DNA of 64,000 bases from UBA5177 sp002413265 (lineage in GTDB: Bacteria > Chloroflexota > UBA5177), in the NCBI GenBank assembly GCA_036752825.1, contig DAIORV010000002.1, positions 13,886 to 77,885 on the forward strand, written 5' to 3'. The stretch's first letter is position 1. Each line of letters starts with the position of its first letter. The translations under genes were made by a program, and so were the position numbers. A model generated the notes under the pieces. That model was not told the DNA's origin, ran no database searches, and worked only from the letters and a program-made list of their open reading frames with translations. Of the stretch, positions 35,127 to 45,003 are shown in pieces.

Positions 35127-35780
35127 TTGACGCCTGTTGAGAGCGTCGTCTTTTGGGTGGCCTCGGCGCTGGCTATAGCTGGGGGACTGGGAGTAGTGTC
35201 CTCCAGAGGAGCCATTTACAGCGCTCTCTCGCTCATCCTGACGCTATCGCAGCTGGCAGTGCTCTTTTTGCTCCTGAATGCTCAGTTCATAGCCGCCGCG
35301 CAAATTTTGATTTACGCCGGAGCAGTGATGGTGCTGTTTCTCTTCGTGATTACCCTGCTGGGCGTACAGGAGTACGAGTTCATGGGCCGGCACCTTCCCG
35401 GTCAGCGGGCGTTCAGCATGATTTTCGCGGCACTATTGCTGCTCAGCGTCGTCTATTTCGTCGGGCAGACTCCGCACAAGCTTGCCGCCGTCCACGGCAA
35501 CTTCAACGCGCAGCTTGCCTCGGGTAATGTGGCCGCCTTCGGAAAGCAGCTCTTCACGACCTTCGTCTTTCCTTTCGAAGCAACGACGCTGCTCCTGATC
35601 GTGGCAATGATCGGCGCCGTCTCGCTGGGCCGACGACAGCGACCCAACGCCGAGGGCTCACTGTTGGAGCAGCGTCGCGACACACTGCTGCCCCTCGCCC
35701 CCCAAACCACCACCGACCGGGCCGACGACGGCATACCCCGCGCTGCCACGGCGGGGGCGGAAGCGGGGCGCGAAGAATGA
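35127..35780 (+). CDS. nuoJ: NADH-quinone oxidoreductase subunit J
   Basis: A membrane subunit of 217 residues with five transmembrane helices. AAAQILIYAGAVMVLFLFVI is the conserved pi-bulge helix. The soluble C-terminal 40 residues are hydrophilic and lineage-specific. TTG start with AGGAGG at 35113-35118. It overlaps nuoK by 4 bp. Confidence 0.94.
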   Translation: MTPVESVVFWVASALAIAGGLGVVSSRGAIYSALSLILTLSQLAVLFLLLNAQFIAAAQILIYAGAVMVLFLFVITLLGVQEYEFMGRHLPGQRAFSMIFAALLLLSVVYFVGQTPHKLAAVHGNFNAQLASGNVAAFGKQLFTTFVFPFEATTLLLIVAMIGAVSLGRRQRPNAEGSLLEQRRDTLLPLAPQTTTDRADDGIPRAATAGAEAGREE

Positions 35781-36082
35781 CGCCGAGCGCCGATCACTTC
35801 CTTGTTGTCAGCGCGATCCTATTCACGCTCGGCACCGTTGGGGTTCTCACACGGCGTGACCCGCTCGTCGTCTTCATGTCTATCGAGCTCATGCTGAACT
35901 CCGTGAACCTGACCTTCGTCACCTTCTCTCATTATCTGAGCTCGCCGGATGGGCAGATCTTCGTGTTCATCATCATGACGGTCGCGGCGGCTGAAGTAGT
36001 CGTCGGCCTGGCGCTGATAGTGTCGATTTTTCAAACGCGGCAGCGCATCGACGTCGATGAGCTCGACGAGATGCGGGGCTAG
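35777..36082 (+). CDS. nuoK: NADH-quinone oxidoreductase subunit K
   Basis: 101 residues, three transmembrane helices, a MrpC-like subunit. FMSIELMLNSVNLTFV carries the conserved membrane glutamate, and VAAAEVVVGLALIVSIF the second. Start ATG 35777 overlaps the nuoJ stop. Confidence 0.96.
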   Translation: MTPSADHFLVVSAILFTLGTVGVLTRRDPLVVFMSIELMLNSVNLTFVTFSHYLSSPDGQIFVFIIMTVAAAEVVVGLALIVSIFQTRQRIDVDELDEMRG

Positions 36083-36084
36083 CC

Positions 36085-38004
36085 ATGCAGCAGCTGGTGT
36101 GGGCCGTCCTCTTTTTGCCGCTGGCCGGGTTCGCCATCAACTCGCTCGGAACTCGAATGAACGATCGACTGGTTCAGTGGCTGGGTCCGGGCAGCGTCGG
36201 ACTCGCCTTCATCTGCGCGGTGGTCTGTTTCCTCTGGCTGCAGGGGCGCGCCGAGGGAGTGAGGAGCGTTGACCAGCTGGGCTGGACGTGGACCGTCGCC
36301 GGCACGTTTTCTCTCAATTTTGGGTTGATTCTTGACCCGCTCTCTTCACTGATGACGCTCGTGATCACGGGTGTCGGGTTCTTGATCCTCGTCTATGCCA
36401 CGGGCTACATGGGAGGAGATACCGGCTACCGTCGCTTTTTTGCGCAAATGGACCTCTTCATCTTCACCATGTTGCTGCTGGTCCTTGCCGACAATTACCT
36501 CTTTCTACTCGTGGGCTGGGCGGGTGTCGGACTCACTTCGTACCTGCTGATTGGCTTCTATCTGGATCGCCCATCAGCCGCCGCGGCGGCGCGGAAAGCG
36601 CTCGTCATGAACGTCATCGGCGATGTCGGCATCATGATCGCGCTGTTCATGATGTTTGTCCTCTTCGGAGGCGTCGAGTTTCACACCGTGTTTTCCCAGG
36701 TGCGCTCGCTGCCGTACAACGGACAGATCATCACGGTCTTGTCGCTGATGTTGCTCGTCGGCGCCGTAGCCAAATCGGCTCAACTTCCTCTCTACACGTG
36801 GCTGCCGGACGCAATGGAGGGGCCGACCCCCGTAAGCGCCCTCATCCACGCCGCGACCATGGTCACAGCGGGCGTCTATCTGGTGGCCCGCTCCTATCCC
36901 ATCTATCAGCAAACCCCGATCGGGCTGCACACGGTCGCATTCGTCGGGGCCATAGGCACCGCTTTCGCGGCAGGCATGGGACTGGCAAACAACGACATCA
37001 AGAGAGTGCTTGCCTATTCGACGATGAGTCAGATTGCGTACATGTTCGTTGGCGTCGGCGTGGCCGTTTATTCAGCCGGCATGTTTCATCTCGTCGAGCA
37101 CGCCTTCTTCAAAGCCCTGCTCTTCATGGGCGCGGGGGCGGTCATGCATGCCCTTCATGACGAGCTGGACATCAGGAAGATGGGTGGTTTGCGGCACAAG
37201 CTGCCCTTTACCTGGGTGACATTCTGGATCGGTGTCCTGGCGATCATTGGGTTTCCGTTCATGTCCGGCTTCTTCAGCAAGGAGGACGTGATCGGGGCCG
37301 CATATAGTCGGGCTTACAACGGCGACGGCTGGCTGTGGATCGTCTGGGCTCTGACAGTCGTCACCTCTCTCTTGACCGCCGCGTACATGTTCCGGCTTCT
37401 GTTCCTCGTGTTCCATGGAGAGCCGCGAGATCGAGAACTGTACGACCATGCACACGAGCCCGGCCTGTCGATGAGGGCGCCGATGGCCGTGCTGTCGGTC
37501 CTCTCGATCGTCGGCGGATTTCTGGCCTTTCCCGGCCGCTACAACAAGATAGAAGACTGGCTGCGACCGTATTTCCAGCAGTTTGCCGTCAACGGACCGC
37601 CTCTGAAAACGCAGCCTTTCTATCTGACGTCAATGGTGGTCACGCTGGCGGCGACTGCAGTCGGCTTCCTTATCGCCTACAGCGTCTACATTCGGAGCAG
37701 TCCAAGCAGAGAACGAGTAGCCGCCATGTTTCCAGCCGTCTACCGTTTCCTACTGAATCGGTACTACGTAGACCAGCTTTACGACATGATGTTTGTCCGC
37801 CCGGTCAAATGGGGCAGCAAGATGATGGGCAGGTACGTGGAGCAGGACGCGTTGGACTTTACGGTGGACGGCGCGGGCCGACTGACGCGACTCGCAGCGC
37901 AGACCTCGCGGGCCGTTCAGACCGGCTACGTTCGAAACTACGCGCTTGGAATCGTACTCGGCGCGGTGCTGTTGGTCGGCTACTACTTCGTGGGGGGCCG
38001 CTAA
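36085..38004 (+). CDS. nuoL: NADH-quinone oxidoreductase subunit L
   Basis: The distal antiporter-like proton-pumping subunit, 639 residues. Conserved blocks are LLVGWAGVGLTSYLLIGFY, TWLPDAMEGPTPVSALIHAA and HAFFKALLFMGAGAVMH. The long lateral helix and final transmembrane helix are present at the C-terminus. ATG two bases after nuoK. Confidence 0.96.
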   Translation: MQQLVWAVLFLPLAGFAINSLGTRMNDRLVQWLGPGSVGLAFICAVVCFLWLQGRAEGVRSVDQLGWTWTVAGTFSLNFGLILDPLSSLMTLVITGVGFLILVYATGYMGGDTGYRRFFAQMDLFIFTMLLLVLADNYLFLLVGWAGVGLTSYLLIGFYLDRPSAAAAARKALVMNVIGDVGIMIALFMMFVLFGGVEFHTVFSQVRSLPYNGQIITVLSLMLLVGAVAKSAQLPLYTWLPDAMEGPTPVSALIHAATMVTAGVYLVARSYPIYQQTPIGLHTVAFVGAIGTAFAAGMGLANNDIKRVLAYSTMSQIAYMFVGVGVAVYSAGMFHLVEHAFFKALLFMGAGAVMHALHDELDIRKMGGLRHKLPFTWVTFWIGVLAIIGFPFMSGFFSKEDVIGAAYSRAYNGDGWLWIVWALTVVTSLLTAAYMFRLLFLVFHGEPRDRELYDHAHEPGLSMRAPMAVLSVLSIVGGFLAFPGRYNKIEDWLRPYFQQFAVNGPPLKTQPFYLTSMVVTLAATAVGFLIAYSVYIRSSPSRERVAAMFPAVYRFLLNRYYVDQLYDMMFVRPVKWGSKMMGRYVEQDALDFTVDGAGRLTRLAAQTSRAVQTGYVRNYALGIVLGAVLLVGYYFVGGR

Positions 38005-39663
38005 ATGGCGCCTTATATGCTCTCACTGGCAGCAGTTCGAATCAGCACGACGGCCGCGACACACTTTTCAATATTCAGTACTAGGTTGACGCTTTTGACG
38101 GTCGTCTTGTTTCTTCCGGCCGTCGGAGCCGTGATCGGCTTGCTGTTGGAGGACGAGCGCCAGGTCCGGATAGTCAGCGTGGTTGCGGCCGCGGCAGACC
38201 TGGTACTCGCCATCATGCTGCTTCTGATGTTCAAGTACGGATCCGGCCAGGCTGGATGGCAGTTCCAGTTCGCCGATAGACATAACTGGGTTTCCACCCT
38301 CGGCATCAGCTACTGGATCGGTCTCGACGGTGTCAGCGTCTGGCTGGTTACCCTGACCGCCTTGATGAGCTGCATAGCCATCCTTGCAGCTCAGTTCATG
38401 ATCGCCGACCGCACAAAGACGTTTCTGATTTTCATGTTGACGCTCGAAACGGCACTGTTGGGCGTCTTCATGTCGCTCAACCTTTTCCTCTTCTTCATTT
38501 TCTGGGAGGCAATGCTCATCCCAAGCTATTTCCTGCTGGGCATATGGGGAGAGGAACGGCGCGTTTACGCGACGATGAAATTCCTCGTCTACACGATATT
38601 CGGCAGCTTTTTCATGTTGGTCGGCATTTTTGTCTTGTGGGCGCGCGTCGGAACCCTCGATATGGCGGGCCCTCATGGCCTCATTGCGCATCCGGTCGAT
38701 CCAACTACGCAAAATTGGCTCTTCCTGGCCTTTGCGATCGCGTTCGCGATCAAGCTGCCCGTGTGGCCCTTCCACACTTGGGCCCCCACCGCGTACACGG
38801 AGTCGCCCGTACCGTTCGTGATCGTGCTGTCGGGGCTGATGTCGAAAGCCGGTGCTTTCGGCTTTATTCGCTACTGCCTGCCGCTCTTCCCAGCGGCATC
38901 ACGGCATTTTGCCGCCCTGATCTCAATTCTCTGCATCATCGGCATGGTCTACGCCGCATTGCTTGCGCTCGTGCAGACTGACATTAAGCGGATCGTGGCG
39001 TATTCGAGCATTAGTCACATGAATTTGCTCTGCCTCGGCATCTTCGCGCTCAATCCAATCGCTCTGGACGGCTCCGTGCTCCAGATGATCAACCACAGCC
39101 TGATCATCTCGGGACTCTTCCTCGCGGTGGCCTACATTGCGGCGCGAACGGGAACGAGATTGCTGCCCAGCATGGGGGGCTTGGGGATGCGCCGGCCGTG
39201 GTTGATGTGGCTGTTCTTCATCTTCATCCTCGCTGGACTGGACCTTCCTGGGACCAGCTCATTCGCGGGGGAATTCCTCATCCTCCTCGGAACGTTCGCC
39301 TACAACGCCTGGTACGCGAGCATTGCGACGATCACGGTCATCCTTGCCGCTTGGTACATGATCAGACTGTTCCAGGACAGCATGAATGGCCCGGTGTCCG
39401 TGGCGCCGCGTGAACTCGCCGAAACCGGTCTTGATGCGCGCCGGACTCCGTATCAGTATCCGGTCCTCCAACGCCTGTTGCCCGGAGATATTCAGCTCCG
39501 CGAGGCCCTTCTTTGGGTCCCCTTGGCGGTGGTTCTGCTCTATCTCGGAGTCCAGCCCCAGCCGGTCACGCAGCGGTTGAATCCCACCAACACCGCAATC
39601 TCCGTGGTTGTCCACACGCACGCGACCCGGAGACCGGCGGTAGCACTGGGAGGCTCTCCGTGA
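38005..39663 (+). CDS. nuoM: NADH-quinone oxidoreductase subunit M
   Basis: An antiporter-like subunit, 552 residues. FFIFWEAMLIPSYFLLG, PVWPFHTWAPTAYTESP and IVAYSSISHMNLLCLG are diagnostic. The first 30 residues (Ser/Thr-rich, before TVVLFLPAVGAVIG) are longer than usual; an internal TTG could be the true start, but GGGGGG is well placed before ATG 38005. Confidence 0.95.
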   Translation: MAPYMLSLAAVRISTTAATHFSIFSTRLTLLTVVLFLPAVGAVIGLLLEDERQVRIVSVVAAAADLVLAIMLLLMFKYGSGQAGWQFQFADRHNWVSTLGISYWIGLDGVSVWLVTLTALMSCIAILAAQFMIADRTKTFLIFMLTLETALLGVFMSLNLFLFFIFWEAMLIPSYFLLGIWGEERRVYATMKFLVYTIFGSFFMLVGIFVLWARVGTLDMAGPHGLIAHPVDPTTQNWLFLAFAIAFAIKLPVWPFHTWAPTAYTESPVPFVIVLSGLMSKAGAFGFIRYCLPLFPAASRHFAALISILCIIGMVYAALLALVQTDIKRIVAYSSISHMNLLCLGIFALNPIALDGSVLQMINHSLIISGLFLAVAYIAARTGTRLLPSMGGLGMRRPWLMWLFFIFILAGLDLPGTSSFAGEFLILLGTFAYNAWYASIATITVILAAWYMIRLFQDSMNGPVSVAPRELAETGLDARRTPYQYPVLQRLLPGDIQLREALLWVPLAVVLLYLGVQPQPVTQRLNPTNTAISVVVHTHATRRPAVALGGSP

Positions 39664-41168
39664 GCGTTCTAGCGGCTGCAACTATTCACGTCCGGGTAGG
39701 AGCTTCGGACTGGGGAGCGGTGGGTCCGGAGCTGATCCTGGGAGCGACGGTGCTTGTCCTACTGCTGGTCGATGCGTTCGTCCCACGGCGGGTGCGCGAG
39801 GTGAGCACCTGGATCAGTCTGATCGCCTTAGTCGCCGCGTTCCTCGACGTTTACTTCCTGTGGTCACACGGCGACTCGAATGCACTGTACGGCCAAATTA
39901 CCAGCGACAAATTCGCGATCTTCTTTGACGGCGTCATCATCGTCTCCGCCGTGCTCGCCGTGCTCCTATCCGAAAGTTACATCGTGAGCTCCTCATTCGA
40001 CCCGGGAGAGTACTATGCCCTCCTGCTGGCGTCGGCCGTTGGAATGATGCTCATGGCAGCCGGCAATTCGCTCATGATCCTGTTTCTGGCCCTCGAGCTG
40101 CTGTCGCTCTCCCTCTACATCTTGGCCGGCTTCGAGCGCTCGAGCCCGCGGTCGCAAGAATCAGGGTTCAAATACTTCCTGCTGAGCTCGTTTGCGTCCG
40201 CGTTTCTGATCTACGGAATGGCTCTGATTTATGGCGCGACCGGATCGACGCAACTTGTAGCAATCGGACACTGCCTCCATGGGTCAGGCTGTCCGGCGAA
40301 TGTCACCGAAAACCCGCTCCTGCTAGTCGGAATCGGGCTGATGGTTGTCGGCTTCGCTTTCAAGATCTCGGCAGTGCCTTTCCACATGTGGACACCAGAC
40401 GTCTATGAAGGAGCGCCGACGCCAATTACCGCCTTCATGTCGGTGACCACCAAGGCCGCGGTTTTCGCGGCGTTCGTGCGCGTGTTCAATTTCTCCCTCA
40501 ACGCCGCTCACAGCCACTGGTTCCCGTTGTTGTGGGGGGTGGCCGTCGCCACGATGATCTTCGGCAATCTGTTCGCGCTCGCGCAGTCAAACATGAAGCG
40601 AATGTTGGCCTACTCGGGTGTGGCTCACGGGGGCTACATTCTGGTCGCCCTGCTGGCAAACAGCCCTGCCGGCGCAACCGCCGTCGTCTTCTATTTCCTG
40701 GCGTACGCGTTCATGAATATCGGCGCGTTCATGCTGGTCAGCATCCTCGAGAGCAATGGGCAGGTCGGCGACGACATCAGCAGCTATCGGGGCCTTTGGC
40801 AGCGGAACCCGTTTCTCGCGGGCTGTACCACGGTCTTTCTCTTCTCGCTCGCCGGCATCCCACCCTTCGCCGGCTTCTTCGCCAAGTACCTCGCGTTAGC
40901 GGCGATTGTCCAAGCTGGACACACCGAGCTGGCCATTATTGCGGTGCTCACCAGCCTGATCTCTGTCTATTACTATCTGCGAGTCGTCGTCGTGATGGTA
41001 TTGCAACCCGGTGAGGTGCAGGCTCAGGAGACGAGAATGTCAGGGATGGCTGAGATGGCCGTCACGGCCTCAGTGGCCGGAACCATTGGCCTCGGCATCA
41101 TTCCGACCGGCTTCTACAACCTGGCTACTCAATCGGTCGACGCCTTGCGCACTGCTTTCGGGATCTAG
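39660..41168 (+). CDS. nuoN: NADH-quinone oxidoreductase subunit N
   Basis: The third antiporter-like subunit, 502 residues. FLALELLSLSLYILAGF, VPFHMWTPDVYEGAPTP and RMLAYSGVAHGGYILV are conserved. GTG 39660 overlaps the nuoM stop (GTGA) and follows GGGAGG; a longer reading starts inside nuoM. It closes the canonical 14-subunit set. Confidence 0.95.
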   Translation: MSVLAAATIHVRVGASDWGAVGPELILGATVLVLLLVDAFVPRRVREVSTWISLIALVAAFLDVYFLWSHGDSNALYGQITSDKFAIFFDGVIIVSAVLAVLLSESYIVSSSFDPGEYYALLLASAVGMMLMAAGNSLMILFLALELLSLSLYILAGFERSSPRSQESGFKYFLLSSFASAFLIYGMALIYGATGSTQLVAIGHCLHGSGCPANVTENPLLLVGIGLMVVGFAFKISAVPFHMWTPDVYEGAPTPITAFMSVTTKAAVFAAFVRVFNFSLNAAHSHWFPLLWGVAVATMIFGNLFALAQSNMKRMLAYSGVAHGGYILVALLANSPAGATAVVFYFLAYAFMNIGAFMLVSILESNGQVGDDISSYRGLWQRNPFLAGCTTVFLFSLAGIPPFAGFFAKYLALAAIVQAGHTELAIIAVLTSLISVYYYLRVVVVMVLQPGEVQAQETRMSGMAEMAVTASVAGTIGLGIIPTGFYNLATQSVDALRTAFGI

Positions 41169-41190
41169 GGCAGACCAACGAAGGTTGTAC

Positions 41191-42486
41191 GTGGACGACG
41201 ATAAATTCGACGCAATCGTGGTGGGAGCCGGGCCGGCGGGCAGCGCGGCGGCTTTGACGATGGCCAAAGCCGGGCTGAGCGTGGTGCTGATCGAACGCGG
41301 TGACAAGCCGGGAGCCAAGAATGTCATGGGAGGAGTGCTGTTTCGGGAGGCGACCGAGGCCGTTTTCGGTCCTCTCTGGGGCAACGCCCCGCTCGAACGA
41401 TACGTGATAGAACAGAAGCTCTGGCTGTTGGGAGCGAACTCTGTTGTAAACGCGGGATATCGCACGCAAGATTTCGAAAGTCCGCCTTACAACGCCTTCA
41501 CGGTACTTCGAGCCCATCTCGATCCCTGGTTTGCAAAGCAAGCGGAAGACGCCGGCGCATATCTGATTCCAGAAACTCAGGTCACCGATCTGCTCTCTGA
41601 GAACGGCAAGATAACCGGAGTCCGCACCGGACGCGAGGGTGATCTCTTCGCCGACGTCGTGATAGATGCCGAGGGCATCAACGCCTTCGCCGCGGTCAAG
41701 GCCGGACTTCGCAAGGACTTCACGATGGAAAACGCCGCCCTGGCCGTCAAGGAGGTTCACGCTTTGCCGGCAGAGACGATAAACCAAAGGTTCAATGTGC
41801 GAGGAGACCAGGGAGTGACCATTCTCCTGACCGGAGAGTTCGCCCACGGAATGATGGGGAGCGGCTGGATCTACACCAACCGGGACACCGTTTCCATCGG
41901 GTTCGGAGCAATCGTCAGCCACATGGTTGAAACGAAGATCCGTCCCAACGATTTGATCGAAGAACTGAAAGCACATCCGGCGGTCAAGCCGCTATTGGAA
42001 GGTTCGGAAATCAAGGAGTACATGGCTCACCTCATTCCGGAGGTCCGGTTCGAGGAGCTGCCTCGACCGTATGGCGACGGATACATGCTCGTAGGGGATG
42101 CCGCGGGATTCGTGAATTTCATGTATCAAGAGGGCTCAAATCTGGCCATTGCGAGTGGAAGAATGGCCGGCGAGACCGCTGTGGCAGCTAAGGAGAAAGC
42201 AGACTTTTCGGCCCGGTCGCTAGAGCTCTATGGACGAAAACTGGACGACAGCTTTGTCATGAAGGACCTGCACGACCTGCGAAAAGCGCCAGCATTCTTC
42301 CGAAGTCACCGTCAGTTCTTCGATGTTTATCCGCGGATCCTAAATGAAGCCGCCAGGATGTTCCTCACCGTAGACGACACTCCGAAGAAGGTTCGCCGGG
42401 GAGAGATTTTCCGGATGCTCCGGTCGAAGCGACCCCTCTGGAAGATCGGCAGAGACATGGTGGACGCTCTGCGCGCGCTCTGGTAG
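41191..42486 (+). CDS. fixC: FixC-type electron transfer flavoprotein:quinone oxidoreductase
   Basis: A 431-residue FAD monooxygenase-fold protein that would oxidise reduced ETF and reduce quinone. The dinucleotide loop is VVGAGPAGSAAALTMAKAG near residue 11. GAKNVMGGVLF, YGDGYMLVGDAAGFVNFMYQ and SNLAIASGRMAGETA are FixC/ETF-QO hallmarks. It lacks the C-terminal ferredoxin domain of mitochondrial ETF-QO, and no fixX-like ferredoxin follows. GTG 41191 is 22 bases after nuoN, so it is probably in the nuo operon. Its likely partners EtfAB are 38 kb upstream. Confidence 0.87.
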   Translation: MDDDKFDAIVVGAGPAGSAAALTMAKAGLSVVLIERGDKPGAKNVMGGVLFREATEAVFGPLWGNAPLERYVIEQKLWLLGANSVVNAGYRTQDFESPPYNAFTVLRAHLDPWFAKQAEDAGAYLIPETQVTDLLSENGKITGVRTGREGDLFADVVIDAEGINAFAAVKAGLRKDFTMENAALAVKEVHALPAETINQRFNVRGDQGVTILLTGEFAHGMMGSGWIYTNRDTVSIGFGAIVSHMVETKIRPNDLIEELKAHPAVKPLLEGSEIKEYMAHLIPEVRFEELPRPYGDGYMLVGDAAGFVNFMYQEGSNLAIASGRMAGETAVAAKEKADFSARSLELYGRKLDDSFVMKDLHDLRKAPAFFRSHRQFFDVYPRILNEAARMFLTVDDTPKKVRRGEIFRMLRSKRPLWKIGRDMVDALRALW

Positions 42487-42491
42487 CGCGG

Positions 42492-43832
42492 CTACGAGTA
42501 GTAGACGATGCCGAGGCCGGCCGCCACCATCGAGAGACCCATCAGCACCAGCGTGGCAGGCGTTCCGACTATCGAGGCCAGCCCGCCGACAAGAATGAGG
42601 GGCGGGATCGCCATGGCGGCGGTGATGGTTTGCTGCATGGCCAGCACTCTGCCGCGAATGTGCGGCGCCGCGCGCTGTTGAACGATTGTCTGCACCGGCG
42701 CGTTGATGAAGGCAACCTCGATCCCCATCAAGGCGGCGAGCGGAACCATAGTGAAGGTAAGCCCGACTCCCTGGGGCAGGGGGAAGCCGGCTTTGCTCAA
42801 GCTCGCCCAGAATCCCCCAATGGATGGAACTGACGCCAGCCCAATAACGGTCACGCCCAGGCTAATCAAGGCCACGAGGACCAGGCGATCCTTCTTAAGC
42901 CGATACCCCCACTGACCGAGAATCAGCATGCCGGCCGCCAGACCGACCCCTGCCGGCGCCAGCAGGAAAAAGAGCGAGGTGCTGGTTTGGCCTATGTGCA
43001 GGCCGCGAGTTAGGTAATCCGGACCAATTTCCGCCAGGACCAGCAAGAGCGTCGGTGCCAGAGCAATTTGGAAGAGCGCGATTGCGAGTGGAGGGTCGTC
43101 GAGGATGAAGCGGGAGACCTCCCTTAGGTCTCCCCAGGCGTGACCCGCAAGCTCCTTCAACGACGTCGCCTCGCCGGACACTCGCTGATTGGTAATTGCC
43201 GGCAGCGGTGTGAGGACCAAGGCCGAGAAAGCGAAGAGTGCGGCCAACAAGATGAGGGTGTTCTGTATGCCCAGCAGTCCAATAGCAATCGGACTGAGCG
43301 CGAAACCGACTGCCTGTGAGCCCATGAAGGTGGTCTGAAACAGTGAGTTGGCCGTAATCAGCTCTTCGTTCTTCACCAGGAGTGGAAGTGTCGATCCCTC
43401 CGCGGGTGCAAAAGGCTGGCTGACCACCGCAACGAAGAACGTCACCAGGTACAGACCACCGACGTGCGACTGGAACACGATGTACAGAAGCACGCCGACG
43501 ACTCGAATGACGTTCGTGCCGATCAAAATCCAGCGCTTGGAAAGCCTATCCACCAGAACACCGGACAAGCCGCTAAACAGGACGGTTGGGAGCTGGACGA
43601 GGATGATCGTAAAACCGATGCCGGCGGGGGTCTGCCCCGTGAGATGGCCGACCATGATGATCAGGGCGTACCAGAGGCTGTTTTGGGCAGTCTGCGAGGC
43701 GACCTGTGCCAGCCAGATCGACAGAAATGACCGGTTCCTCAGCACACCGAAGAAGCCGCCTCGTGACTTGTCATCCGGGCCTGCGGCGACCTCGCCCGGC
43801 TTGCCCGGCTCGGAAGCGATAGGTGCGTTCAT
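42492..43832 (-). CDS. MFS transporter
   Basis: 446 residues, twelve predicted transmembrane segments, with a hydrophilic N-terminal 27 residues. The opening FLSIWLAQVASQTAQNSLWY, LVDRLSKRWILIG (the loop 2-3 basic motif) and QRAAPHIRGRVLAMQQ are typical of the MFS_3/EntS-like exporter branch. Substrate unknown. Last gene of a three-gene minus-strand operon with a GT4 enzyme and a radical SAM enzyme, 7 bases after the GT4 gene. It converges with fixC 5 bases away. Confidence 0.85.
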   Translation of the reverse strand: MNAPIASEPGKPGEVAAGPDDKSRGGFFGVLRNRSFLSIWLAQVASQTAQNSLWYALIIMVGHLTGQTPAGIGFTIILVQLPTVLFSGLSGVLVDRLSKRWILIGTNVIRVVGVLLYIVFQSHVGGLYLVTFFVAVVSQPFAPAEGSTLPLLVKNEELITANSLFQTTFMGSQAVGFALSPIAIGLLGIQNTLILLAALFAFSALVLTPLPAITNQRVSGEATSLKELAGHAWGDLREVSRFILDDPPLAIALFQIALAPTLLLVLAEIGPDYLTRGLHIGQTSTSLFFLLAPAGVGLAAGMLILGQWGYRLKKDRLVLVALISLGVTVIGLASVPSIGGFWASLSKAGFPLPQGVGLTFTMVPLAALMGIEVAFINAPVQTIVQQRAAPHIRGRVLAMQQTITAAMAIPPLILVGGLASIVGTPATLVLMGLSMVAAGLGIVYYS

Positions 43833-43839
43833 GCCGTCC

Positions 43840-45003
43840 TTACGCTTGGTTTGCTACGGTCAGCAGGAAATCTTCATACGCATCAATAGTCTGATCTAAA
43901 CCATGACGAAGTGCGATATCCCTGCTGTGCTTGCCCATTCTCGCGCGTTGGCTGTCATCCTGCAGGATAGCGATCAGAGCAACCGCAATCGCACTGCTGT
44001 CGCCGGGGGGCGCCAGGAAGCCGTTCTCGCCATCATGGATAAGCTCCGGAAGCGCCTGGGCGGCCACGCCGACAGCAGGAAGTCCGGAGGCGAGGGCTTC
44101 CAGGGTCGCAATGCTTTGAAGCTCGACTCTTGACGTGACGCAATAAACCTGAGCAAGCGAGTACACGTCGGCAAAATCTTCGTGGGATACATAGCCCGTG
44201 AAGTGCACATCCGTGTCGATGCCTAGGGTTCGGGCGAGCTGTTCCAGACGCTGTCGCTCGGTCCCCTGCCCGCCGATCAAGAACTGAACGTCCGCCTTCT
44301 CGCGGACAATCGCCGCGGCTCGCATCCAGACATCCATTTCTTTTTCAGCATCGAGCCGGCCCGTGTAGAGCACAACCGGCCTTGCGTCCAAACCGAACCT
44401 GGCCTGCAAGTTCCCAGCAGCCGATCGGGGACTGAAGCGGTCAGTGTCCACGCCGTTTGAAATGGCGCGAATCGGCCGTCGATAGCCCATCAGGCGAAGT
44501 GCGGTTGCTGCTGTTTCAGTAGGGGTGGCGACTGAGTGGCAGCGGTTTAAGAGGCGTAGAATCCAGAATCCGAATGCGGCCTCTGACGCCCGGTAAGCGA
44601 TTGGCACGTTCCGAATGCCCCACAGGGAACACTCCGGAATCGTGTGGTTGGTAGCCGCCAGTGGGATCCCACGCTTCACGGCGGCGGAGGCCGACATCCA
44701 GCTCAGGGGGAAAGGGTGATGGATGTGAACGACATCTGGAGCAGTCCTCGCCATCCAGGTCTCAACTTCGTTCTTCGGCCACAGGGCCGATCGAAGCTCG
44801 AAACCGAATGGAACGCGCGACGTACTCGCGCGTGTAATGGACATGGGACCACCCGCCTCGACGCCGGGCTCTCCGCTGGGACTGGGGGCCAGAAGGAAGA
44901 CGGAGTGGCCGCGGGCTGCCAGGCCGTTGCCGAGGTTTTGAATGACGGTTGATGGGCCACCGACCCACGGGTAGTAGAAGTCGGTGACGACGCCGATTCT
45001 CAC
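43840..45003 (-). CDS. Glycosyltransferase family 4
   Basis: 387 residues, GT-B fold. The acceptor domain opens DFYYPWVGGPSTVIQNLGNGL. Donor-domain elements are YTGRLDAEKEMDVWMRAA, QFLIGGQGTERQRLEQLA and LEALASGLPAVGVAAQALPE (the nucleotide-sugar EALA/E motif). It is like the GT4 enzymes that glycosylate diacylglycerol or phosphatidylinositol. The GTG start at 45003 overlaps the radical SAM stop by 4 bp, so the two are coupled. Confidence 0.88.
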   Translation of the reverse strand: MRIGVVTDFYYPWVGGPSTVIQNLGNGLAARGHSVFLLAPSPSGEPGVEAGGPMSITRASTSRVPFGFELRSALWPKNEVETWMARTAPDVVHIHHPFPLSWMSASAAVKRGIPLAATNHTIPECSLWGIRNVPIAYRASEAAFGFWILRLLNRCHSVATPTETAATALRLMGYRRPIRAISNGVDTDRFSPRSAAGNLQARFGLDARPVVLYTGRLDAEKEMDVWMRAAAIVREKADVQFLIGGQGTERQRLEQLARTLGIDTDVHFTGYVSHEDFADVYSLAQVYCVTSRVELQSIATLEALASGLPAVGVAAQALPELIHDGENGFLAPPGDSSAIAVALIAILQDDSQRARMGKHSRDIALRHGLDQTIDAYEDFLLTVANQA

